DNA of 24,450 nucleotides from RGIG990 sp045589455. GTDB taxonomy: Bacteria; Verrucomicrobiota; Kiritimatiellia; RFP12; UBA3636. The position numbers and the translations under genes were made by a program. The stretch is from contig JAZNPC010000071.1 in the NCBI GenBank assembly GCA_045589455.1, forward strand, positions 1 through 24,450. The letters run 5' to 3'. Every line of letters begins with the position of its first letter. Position 1 is the stretch's first letter. Shown here piece after piece: positions 15,885 to 22,114 of the stretch. The notes under the pieces are model-generated. The model had not been told where the DNA came from. It saw only the letters and a list, made by a program, of their open reading frames with translations, and ran no database searches.

Positions 15885-16591
15885 AACAACCCCGTAACCA
15901 CTTAATATATTCTTTATCCTTATATATTTACAAAAAAGAATATGTTCCCTTAAAACACAAAAAATTATATACTAGTCTTTTTTCAAAATCAACCACATTT
16001 TTTAGTTAAATTGTTGCGGTTGTTAGGTTTTTTCTGTAAAATTAAATGCACGATTTAAGAGTTGAAAAAAAACAGAGGGTTTTTATAGAATTAAGACCGT
16101 TGTAAACGTAAAAAAAAGTCCCAAATGACGAATTTAGACGAACAAGATTGTGGTTCCTTTACAAGGAATTTTTCCTGTATTTTGAATCATTAATCCCCTT
16201 AAAAAAACAATTCAAAAATCCATCAAATGAGACGCCAAAATAATACTTAAAAAGGCGATACAAAGCAATCGTTTAATATTGAGACTAGAAATAAATTAGA
16301 AGGTTTGGTCGATGAGTACCAAAAAGAGCATCCGAAATCACGACATTCGTGGCGGTTTCCTACCCAGTCTTGGGCGAAAATTCGGAGGAAAATCTGCTAG
16401 ACAAATGTTCGAAGAAGTGTATGGAGTTTACATTCCCCTTGCATTTACAGAAGATTGTTAACAGAGGAATAAAAAATCGTGCATTTAGTTTTGCAATTTA
16501 CGCAACTGTTTTGAATTCTAGAGTCATATATATAAAAACCAAAGAATCATTGCTGACTCTCTGGTAAAAAAATTTTTAGTTTAAAAATTTA
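15885..16591. other. Spacer between the NYN and DUF975 genes, occupied mainly by the MITE-like element
   Basis: Apart from the element at 16035-16495, the flanks (15885-16034 and 16496-16591) are AT-rich and hold no credible gene. Small frames at 16312-16461 and 16349-16567 arise from joining the two IS arms and are not called. Confidence 0.55.
16035..16495 (+). mobile_element. Internally deleted, MITE-like copy of the IS30-like element (about 461 bp)
   Basis: Terminal inverted repeats at 16035-16056 and 16474-16495 match in 20 of 22 positions (core TAAATGCACGATTT, ends TG...CA). The left arm (16035 to about 16376) follows the IS entering at 24080; the right arm (about 16375-16495) follows the IS ending at 134. 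The two arms join at CGAAAATTC, a short stretch nearly shared by both parents (CGGAAATTC and CGAAAATTC). The transposase is destroyed: stop at codon 8 (TAA 16248-16250), central domain absent, arms out of frame. It should need a full-length copy to move. Similarity continues a few bases outside both ends (from about 16031 to 16505), so exact borders and target duplication are uncertain. Confidence 0.82.
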
Positions 16592-17230
16592 TTATGCAGT
16601 TGTAGCTTTTGCAGCTTTTACAGACTCATAAAACGAAGCCATAAAAGCCATAGATTTAGGAATAAGCCAAATTAAAGCAATTCCTAAAGTTATTGTACCA
16701 AAAAATCCAATTATCAAACTCCACAACAATGAATATCCAAAAAACTTTAACTTAAATCCATCCATAAGCTTACAGCTTTCCTTAATAGCGTCGGACGGAG
16801 ACATTTCTGGATTATCAAACATAATAAAAGGCGTTAAAATATACCTAATTGCCGCAATTATACCAGGTATTATCAATAACAAAGACCACAAAAAAGTGAA
16901 CAATGTTAGTAAAATATATGCCACAAAGAAATTACTAAATTTATTACAAGGTTTAAATGCAACTCCTAATTCAAGGGGTTTATTCTGAACGGCATATAAC
17001 GCATAAATAACCGGTCCTAAATAAAATACATATCCAATTGCTCCTCCTAAAAGACCTCCAAGAACAGGAACCAAACTTAATAAGGCACAACAAATAGTAG
17101 CTATAATGAATGTCAGTATATAAGCACCCCAAAAACCACCCAAATGGCCCTTTAAAGCAGTTGATTTATTCCACAGTTTACCAAAAGTTATTTCTTCTGA
17201 TAAAACAACATATTGATTCTCTTCTGTCAT
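16592..17230 (-). CDS. DUF975-like integral membrane protein
   Basis: A 212-residue polytopic protein, probably five membrane segments (about 33-58, 60-80, 102-128, 165-185, 188-205). The segment IRYILTPFIMFDNPEMSPSDAIKESCKLMDGFKLKFFGYSL is split across the loop and fourth helix and is characteristic of DUF975: a DNP motif, A-I-x-x-S and M-x-G-x-K-x-x-F. Function unknown; no signal peptide. AAGGAAA precedes the ATG by five bases. It is a lone gene, divergent from adhE, with a 17-bp tandem duplication directly upstream. Confidence 0.72.
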   Translation of the reverse strand: MTEENQYVVLSEEITFGKLWNKSTALKGHLGGFWGAYILTFIIATICCALLSLVPVLGGLLGGAIGYVFYLGPVIYALYAVQNKPLELGVAFKPCNKFSNFFVAYILLTLFTFLWSLLLIIPGIIAAIRYILTPFIMFDNPEMSPSDAIKESCKLMDGFKLKFFGYSLLWSLIIGFFGTITLGIALIWLIPKSMAFMASFYESVKAAKATTA

Positions 17231-17243
17231 AATATTTCCTTTC

Positions 17244-17277
17244 CTTATTTTTTATTTTAACTTATTTTTTATTTTAA
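17244..17277. repeat. Perfect 17-bp tandem duplication upstream of the DUF975 gene
   Basis: The unit CTTATTTTTTATTTTAA occurs twice without a gap (17244-17260, 17261-17277), beginning 13 bases before the DUF975 start codon. Confidence 0.9.
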
Positions 17278-17542
17278 GACATAATAATCCTAACTACATT
17301 AAAACATTAGCATACCCCCCCCCGTCAAGTTATTTTAAATAAGTAGCTAACTTTTAGTAAGTTATAAAGCGAACTAAGGGGTTGCTTGTGGTTTATGGTA
17401 TTTTTATTTTAACCGCTAATGGATAAAAAAGTATAGATTTATCAGCTTTTTGAGAGTAGCTCAATAGTTAACACCCTATAAAACAAGGGGTTTTTATAAA
17501 AAATTTAATCAATATTTTTTTATCTATTTGTGTGTTTTTGTA

Positions 17543-17571
17543 TTGATTTAGATTAATTTCAGTGCTATACT
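17543..17571 (+). promoter_or_regulatory. adhE promoter overlapped by an FNR-box-like dyad
   Basis: TTGATT (17543-17548), 17-bp spacer, TATACT (17566-17571), 54 bases before the ATG. Positions 17543-17556 read TTGAT-TTAG-ATTAA, nine of ten matches to the FNR consensus TTGAT-N4-ATCAA. Overlap with the -35 suggests repression if a CRP/FNR-type protein binds; this is a motif match only. Confidence 0.5.
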
Positions 17572-17624
17572 ATCGGCTCTTTTTAAAAGTTAAAGCGATA
17601 AATCCCATAACAAGGGGGTACACC

Positions 17625-20222
17625 ATGAAAGAATATGATATAATTGATAATGTTGATAAACTAAATATTGCAATCAACAAAATGAAGGCAGCCCAAAGCA
17701 TATTTGCAAACTTCTCTCAAGAGCAGGTAGATGCAATCTTCCTTGCAGCTGCCTCCGCAGCAAACAAGGCTCGCATTCCTCTAGCAAAGATGGCAGTAGA
17801 GGAAACTGGCATGGGTATTGTCGAAGACAAGGTTATTAAAAACAACTATGCTGCTGAGCATATTTATAACGCTTATCGTTATACAAAGACTTGTGGCGTT
17901 ATCGCAGAAGACGATGCTTATGGTGTACAGACTATCGCAGAGCCTATTGGTATTATTGCTGCTGTTATTCCAACAACAAATCCAACCTCAACAACAATTT
18001 TTAAGTGCTTGCTTGCTCTTAAGACACGTAATGCTATCATTATTTCCCCACACCCACGTGCAAAGAAATGCACTATCGCTGCAGCAAAGCTAATTCTTGA
18101 AGCAGCAGTTGCTGCTGGTGCACCAGAAGGAATTATTGATTGGATTGACGTTCCAAGTCTTGCCCTAACTAATGGCGTTATGCAGGCAGCAGACATAATT
18201 CTTGCTACTGGCGGTCCTGGTATGGTAAAGGCAGCATACTCAAGTGGTAAACCAGCACTTGGTGTAGGCGCAGGTAATACTCCAGCAATTATTGATGAGA
18301 CAGCAGACATTAAGCTAGCTGTTAATTCTATCATTCACTCAAAGACCTTTGATAATGGTATGATTTGCGCTTCTGAGCAGAGCGTTATCATTGATGAAAA
18401 ATGCTATGATGAGGCAAGGAGCGAATTTGCTTATCGCGGTGCATATTTCTTAAATAAAACAGAGCTTAATAAGGTTCGCAAGACAATTATTATTGATGGA
18501 GCGCTAAATGCAAAGATTGTTGGCCAAAGCGCAGTAACAATTGCTGAGCTAGCTGGTATCAAGGTTCCTGCTGATACAAAGCTACTTATTGGTGAAGTAA
18601 CAAAGGTTGATCAGTCTGAAGAATTTGCTCACGAAAAGCTTTCTCCTGTACTAGCAATGTACAAGGCTAAGAATTTTGAGGATGCATTAGAGAAGGCAGA
18701 AGCACTTGTTGCGGGTGGTGGCTATGGACACACCTCTGCCGTATATCTAAATGAAGCAATTGCAAAGGATAAGCTCGACAAATTTGCTGAACGCATGAAG
18801 ACATGCCGCATTTTATTAAACACCCCATCCTCACATGGTGGAATCGGAGATTTGTACAACTTTAAGCTTGCTCCATCACTAACCCTTGGCTGTGGCTCAT
18901 GGGGCGGAAATAGCGTAAGCGAAAATGTTGGTGTTAAGCATTTATTAAATTATAAGGTTGTAGCAAAGAGGAGAGAAAATATGCTTTGGTTCCGTGCACC
19001 AGAAAAGGTTTATATTAAAAAGGGCTGCCTACCTGTGGCATTAGATGAATTAAGAACTATCCGCAAGGCCAAGCGTGCATTTATCGTAACAGACGCATTC
19101 CTTTACGAAAATGGATTCTCAAAGAGCATTGAAGCAAAGCTAGACGAGATGGGTATTACACACACAACATTCTTCAATGTTGCTCCAGACCCAACTCTTG
19201 CTTGCGCAAAGGAGGGTGCTGCACAAATGCTTGCATTTAAGCCTGACACTATTATTGCTCTAGGTGGCGGCTCTGCAATGGATGCTGCAAAAATTATGTG
19301 GGTATTATACGAGCACCCAGAAGCCGACTTTATGGATATGGCAATGCGCTTTATTGATATCCGTAAACGCGTATACCAATTCCCTAAGATGGGTGAAAAG
19401 GCATACTTTATTGCTATCCCAACCTCTGCAGGTACTGGCTCTGAAGTAACACCATTTGCTGTTATAACAGACGAGAGCACCGGTGTAAAATATCCTCTTG
19501 CAGATTATGAGCTAATGCCAAATATGGCGATTATTGATACAGATTATCATATGTCTGCACCAAAGGGTCTAACAGCTGCTTCTGGTATTGATGCTATTAC
19601 TCACGCAGTTGAAGCATATGCATCTATGCTTGCAACAGACTACACTGATGGTCTAGCAACAAAGGCACTTCAAACAATCTTTAAGTACCTACCTCGTGCT
19701 TATGAGGCAGGCCAAACAGATATTGAGGCACGCGAGAAGATGGCAAATGCAGCAACTATTGCTGGTATGGCTTTTGCAAATGCATTCCTAGGTGTTTGCC
19801 ACTCAATGGCGCACAAACTGGGCGCATTCCATCACCTACCACATGGTGTTGCAAATGCACTTATGATTGAAGAGGTAATCCGCTACAATGCTGTTGAAGC
19901 ACCACCAAAGATGGGTACCTTCTCTCAATATGCATTCCCACACACACTTGCACGTTATGCTGAACTTGCAACAGCTCTAGGCGTAGCAGGCAAGACTGAT
20001 GAGGATAAGCTTGAGGGATTAATCAAACTAATTCGTGACCTTAAGAAAAAGGTTGGCATCAAGAAGAACATTGCTGCTTATGGCATTGATGAAAAGACCT
20101 TCTTAAGCACACTTGATGAGATGGTTGAGCAGGCATTTGATGATCAATGCACAGGCGCAAATCCTCGCTACCCTTTGATGAGCGAAATTAAGCAAATGTA
20201 CTTAAATGCATATTATAACTAG
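17625..20222 (+). CDS. adhE: Bifunctional acetaldehyde/alcohol dehydrogenase
   Basis: Converts acetyl-CoA to acetaldehyde and then ethanol, regenerating two NAD+ in fermentation; forms spirosomes in other bacteria. The 865-residue length is normal. Residues 1-440 are the CoA-acylating aldehyde dehydrogenase, with catalytic Cys248 in NGMICASEQS and GVGAGNTP nearby; residues about 450-865 are the iron-dependent alcohol dehydrogenase, with GGGSAMDAAK, PTSAGTGSEVTPFAV and the metal-site region GIDAITHAVEAY ... CHSMAHKLGAFHHLPHG. The ATG at 17625 is chosen because AAGGGGG lies five bases upstream; an upstream in-frame GTG overlaps the promoter. It is monocistronic and converges on perR through a shared terminator. 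Confidence 0.96.
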   Translation: MKEYDIIDNVDKLNIAINKMKAAQSIFANFSQEQVDAIFLAAASAANKARIPLAKMAVEETGMGIVEDKVIKNNYAAEHIYNAYRYTKTCGVIAEDDAYGVQTIAEPIGIIAAVIPTTNPTSTTIFKCLLALKTRNAIIISPHPRAKKCTIAAAKLILEAAVAAGAPEGIIDWIDVPSLALTNGVMQAADIILATGGPGMVKAAYSSGKPALGVGAGNTPAIIDETADIKLAVNSIIHSKTFDNGMICASEQSVIIDEKCYDEARSEFAYRGAYFLNKTELNKVRKTIIIDGALNAKIVGQSAVTIAELAGIKVPADTKLLIGEVTKVDQSEEFAHEKLSPVLAMYKAKNFEDALEKAEALVAGGGYGHTSAVYLNEAIAKDKLDKFAERMKTCRILLNTPSSHGGIGDLYNFKLAPSLTLGCGSWGGNSVSENVGVKHLLNYKVVAKRRENMLWFRAPEKVYIKKGCLPVALDELRTIRKAKRAFIVTDAFLYENGFSKSIEAKLDEMGITHTTFFNVAPDPTLACAKEGAAQMLAFKPDTIIALGGGSAMDAAKIMWVLYEHPEADFMDMAMRFIDIRKRVYQFPKMGEKAYFIAIPTSAGTGSEVTPFAVITDESTGVKYPLADYELMPNMAIIDTDYHMSAPKGLTAASGIDAITHAVEAYASMLATDYTDGLATKALQTIFKYLPRAYEAGQTDIEAREKMANAATIAGMAFANAFLGVCHSMAHKLGAFHHLPHGVANALMIEEVIRYNAVEAPPKMGTFSQYAFPHTLARYAELATALGVAGKTDEDKLEGLIKLIRDLKKKVGIKKNIAAYGIDEKTFLSTLDEMVEQAFDDQCTGANPRYPLMSEIKQMYLNAYYN

Positions 20223-20555
20223 GCGTTAATTGCGCTGTGTGCATGGTAGCTAGCGTGGTGGCTAAAAGTGCGAAGGGGAAGGGACGCAGAGAGCGCAAAG
20301 GACGCGGAGGTGCGCTGAGCTCGTGTGATGGCTTGCGTGGTGGTTCTGGGTGATACGCCAGCGCTTGTTGTTGGCTGTTGTTGCTCTCGTTGAAGCAACG
20401 CCAACTGCCAATCGCTGGCGTGTACGGCCCCACCAAGTCTATTAAGAAAACGAGTGTAAAGCACGTGATGGCTAGAATTGCGAGTGTATTGTAGATAAGC
20501 GGTATCCCGCCACTTCTCCACACTCTTTTCACACAAAAAAATCTTATCTCTGGAT
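20223..20555 (+). other. GC-rich, structured intergenic region after adhE (possible 3' UTR or small RNA)
   Basis: This region is clearly richer in G+C than its surroundings. It holds a stepwise hairpin at 20355-20421: a 9-bp perfect outer stem ACGCCAGCG / CGCTGGCGT, then TTGGC / GCCAA and GTTGC / GCAAC. It also holds three imperfect copies of a GATGGCT...TTGCG.GTG-like segment (about 20241-20261, 20326-20345, 20464-20485). Open frames on the minus strand here have no protein character. Such GC-rich islands in AT-rich genomes are often structured RNA; strand and identity are uncertain. Confidence 0.45.
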
Positions 20556-20557
20556 GA

Positions 20558-20587
20558 AAAAAGCGTGCTGAAATCAGCACGCTTTTT
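20558..20587. terminator. Bidirectional terminator between adhE and perR
   Basis: Perfect 14-bp stem AAAAAGCGTGCTGA / TCAGCACGCTTTTT with a two-base AA gap (effectively a tetraloop), with T5 on either strand. It ends one base before the perR stop and serves the two convergent genes. Confidence 0.92.
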
Positions 20588-20588
20588 G

Positions 20589-20987
20589 TTATTTGCAGTT
20601 ATGACAGGTTCCTATCAGAACTACTTGAATTTCATCTACATTACCGATCTTTTGATGCGATTGATTTGTGGCAATGTGTGGGGAATCAATATCGATAACT
20701 CTGCCACATTTTCGGCACCAGAAGTGCCCATGCTCACTAATATCAGCATCAAATCTCATATCGCCCTCGCAAATTGGTATTTGCTTTACCAAGCCTTTAT
20801 CACAAAGCATTCGCAGTGTGTTATAGACTGTGGTGCGAGAGAGTGATGGCATTTGTGGATGAAGTGCTTCATACACCATTTCTGCAGAAGGATGTGTCTT
20901 TTGAGACAACAGAAAATCATATATGCAAATACGCGGTGTAGAAGCAGGAACACCCTTCTTTCTAAGAACCTCTTTTATTCTTTCCAT
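20589..20987 (-). CDS. perR: Fur-family peroxide-sensing repressor, PerR type
   Basis: A 132-residue metal-dependent repressor with an N-terminal winged helix (HPSAEMVYEAL ... LSRTTVYNTLRMLCDKGLV) and C-terminal dimerisation domain. The regulatory metal site of B. subtilis PerR can be matched residue by residue: His32, Asp80, His86, His88 and Asp99 correspond to His37, Asp85, His91, His93 and Asp104, with the same spacing. Asp99 (rather than Glu) favours PerR over Fur. The structural zinc site is Cys91, Cys94, Cys128 and Cys131. GGAGG lies seven bases before the ATG. It is 85 bases downstream of rubrerythrin on the same strand and is likely co-transcribed and autoregulated. Confidence 0.87.
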   Translation of the reverse strand: MERIKEVLRKKGVPASTPRICIYDFLLSQKTHPSAEMVYEALHPQMPSLSRTTVYNTLRMLCDKGLVKQIPICEGDMRFDADISEHGHFWCRKCGRVIDIDSPHIATNQSHQKIGNVDEIQVVLIGTCHNCK

Positions 20988-21019
20988 ATATTATCCTCCA
21001 TTAGGCACAAGAGACAGGT

Positions 21020-21047
21020 GCAGCCACCAATAAATTATGGTGGCTGC
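21020..21047 (-). promoter_or_regulatory. Intercistronic hairpin between rubrerythrin and perR
   Basis: Perfect 10-bp stem GCAGCCACCA / TGGTGGCTGC with an eight-base loop. No T-run follows on the minus strand, so full termination is unlikely; it may be an RNA processing or partial attenuation site that sets lower perR expression. Confidence 0.5.
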
Positions 21048-21072
21048 CCTTTGGGTTATTATTAAGCTTATC

Positions 21073-21624
21073 TTACTTAAAGTAGCGGTTTAGTAGGCCT
21101 TCGAAAGCTGCACCGTGGCGAGCTTCATCCTTGCACATCTCATGAACTGTGTCATGAACTGCATCATAGCCTAGCTCCTTAGCACGCTTTGCAAGCATTA
21201 GCTTACCTTCGCAAGCACCCTGCTCTGCATCAACGCGCATCTGTAGGTTTGTCTTTGTGCAAGGAGCAACAACCTCACCTAGTAGCTCAGCAAACTTAGC
21301 TGCGTGCTCAGCCTCTTCGATAGCGATGCGCTTATAAGCCTCTGCAACCTCAGGATAGCCCTCGCGGTCAGCCTGGCGGCTCATTGCTAGGTACATACCA
21401 ACCTCTGTGCACTCGCCCATAAAGTTCTGCTTTAGACCTTCTACAACCTCTGCATCTAGATCTTTAGCAACGCCAACACGGTGCTCATCAGCCCATACCT
21501 TCTTAGCTGAGCTCTCTTCTACAACATTGAACTTAGCTGCTGGAGCTTTGCACTGTGGGCAAGCCTCTGGTGCTTCATCGCCCATGTGAACATAACCGCA
21601 GATAGAACATACATACTTTTTCAT
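21073..21624 (-). CDS. Rubrerythrin with N-terminal rubredoxin domain
   Basis: Non-haem di-iron peroxidase that reduces H2O2 in anaerobes. The 183-residue protein has its domains in 'reverse' order: the rubredoxin-like FeS4 domain comes first (Cys6, Cys9, Cys22, Cys25), followed by the ferritin-like four-helix domain with Glu71, Glu74, the ExxH at Glu104-His107 (EEAEH), and a second ExxH at Glu167-His170 (DEARH). AAGGAG lies six bases before the ATG. Its promoter carries a PerR-box-like dyad and perR is the next gene, so it is almost certainly peroxide-inducible. Confidence 0.92.
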   Translation of the reverse strand: MKKYVCSICGYVHMGDEAPEACPQCKAPAAKFNVVEESSAKKVWADEHRVGVAKDLDAEVVEGLKQNFMGECTEVGMYLAMSRQADREGYPEVAEAYKRIAIEEAEHAAKFAELLGEVVAPCTKTNLQMRVDAEQGACEGKLMLAKRAKELGYDAVHDTVHEMCKDEARHGAAFEGLLNRYFK

Positions 21625-21672
21625 AATTATTCTCCTTAATGATATTTGTGTGTTTTTTAAATAAATTCTATT

Positions 21673-21687
21673 TTGTACTGATTACAA
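21673..21687. promoter_or_regulatory. PerR-box-like operator of the rubrerythrin promoter
   Basis: TTGTAAT-C-AGTACAA on the minus strand is a 7-1-7 inverted repeat (one mismatched pair) that agrees with the PerR consensus TTATAATnATTATAA at 11 of 14 positions. It begins five bases after the -10, across the expected transcription start, which is ideal for repression. Confidence 0.62.
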
Positions 21688-21692
21688 TTTAG

Positions 21693-21722
21693 ATATTACT
21701 ACAAACCGCATACGAAATGCAA
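21693..21722 (-). promoter_or_regulatory. Rubrerythrin promoter
   Basis: Minus strand TTGCAT (21722-21717), 18-bp spacer, TAATAT (21698-21693), the same hexamers and spacing as the thrS promoter. Confidence 0.62.
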
Positions 21723-21745
21723 GTACTTTTTAAAAAAAATAAAAA

Positions 21746-22102
21746 TTATTTTTCAGATAGCTTCAACTGATCACCAACACTAATTCCAGCAAAAGCAGAA
21801 ACAGCACCATCTTGTGCTGACATAGCCTCAAGTGTAATTGAGGCTTCACGTCCACCAAATAGCATACGCCATGGTCCAACATTATATTCTATACGCAAAA
21901 CCTTGCCGTGTTTATCTAAGAACACAATATCTATTGGAAAGCGCATAAACCAAGTGTGTACACTTCCGCATTTAGGTATTACCATTATGCGATTCTGAGG
22001 ATAAGATTTTCTACCAAGCAAACCCCGTCCTTGCTCAAAAAAAGTGGCAGCATAATCACACTGCCACTCTTTGTTTTCAAATTGAAGTTTGTACTCTTTC
22101 AA
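21746..22102 (-). CDS. DUF192 family protein
   Basis: A 118-residue single-domain DUF192 protein. Diagnostic segments are present in order: LLGRKSYPQNRIMVIPKCGSV (split around residues 29-48), HTWFMRFPIDIVFLDKHGKVL at about 49-69, and a C-terminal AFAGISVGDQL strand. The family adopts a small beta-barrel fold and has no firmly known function; many members are exported, but this one shows no signal peptide. It lies 12 bases downstream of the OlsF-like gene and is probably its operon partner. Confidence 0.82.
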   Translation of the reverse strand: MKEYKLQFENKEWQCDYAATFFEQGRGLLGRKSYPQNRIMVIPKCGSVHTWFMRFPIDIVFLDKHGKVLRIEYNVGPWRMLFGGREASITLEAMSAQDGAVSAFAGISVGDQLKLSEK

Positions 22103-22114
22103 AGAAATACCTGC

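Larger units (their letters stand above)
17231..17624. other. Divergent intergenic region between DUF975 gene and adhE
   Basis: Contains the tandem duplication, an isolated C9 tract at 17315-17323, a weak hairpin around 17470-17500 (TATAAAAC / GTTTTTATA), and the adhE promoter. I see no gene. Confidence 0.6.

Noticed and set aside
16312..16461. 49-codon ATG frame inside the MITE that ends in the transposase C-terminal sequence
   Set aside because: Its first part is an out-of-frame reading of the transposase N-terminal region; the frame exists only because of the deletion junction and has no ribosome site.
16349..16567. 72-codon frame crossing the MITE right end
   Set aside because: It runs in a different frame from the transposase tail; the equivalent frame in the left-edge copy is broken by stops.
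4145..20381. Shared 13-mer TTGTTGGCTGTTG between the spacer near 4150 (minus) and the structured region near 20370 (plus)
   Set aside because: Matches of this length are expected by chance in a window of this size, and flanking sequence does not align.
20188..20580. Overlapping minus-strand frames of 130 and 105 codons after adhE
   Set aside because: They occupy two frames of the same GC-rich stretch, start without ribosome sites, overlap the terminator or adhE end, and are low in protein-like features.
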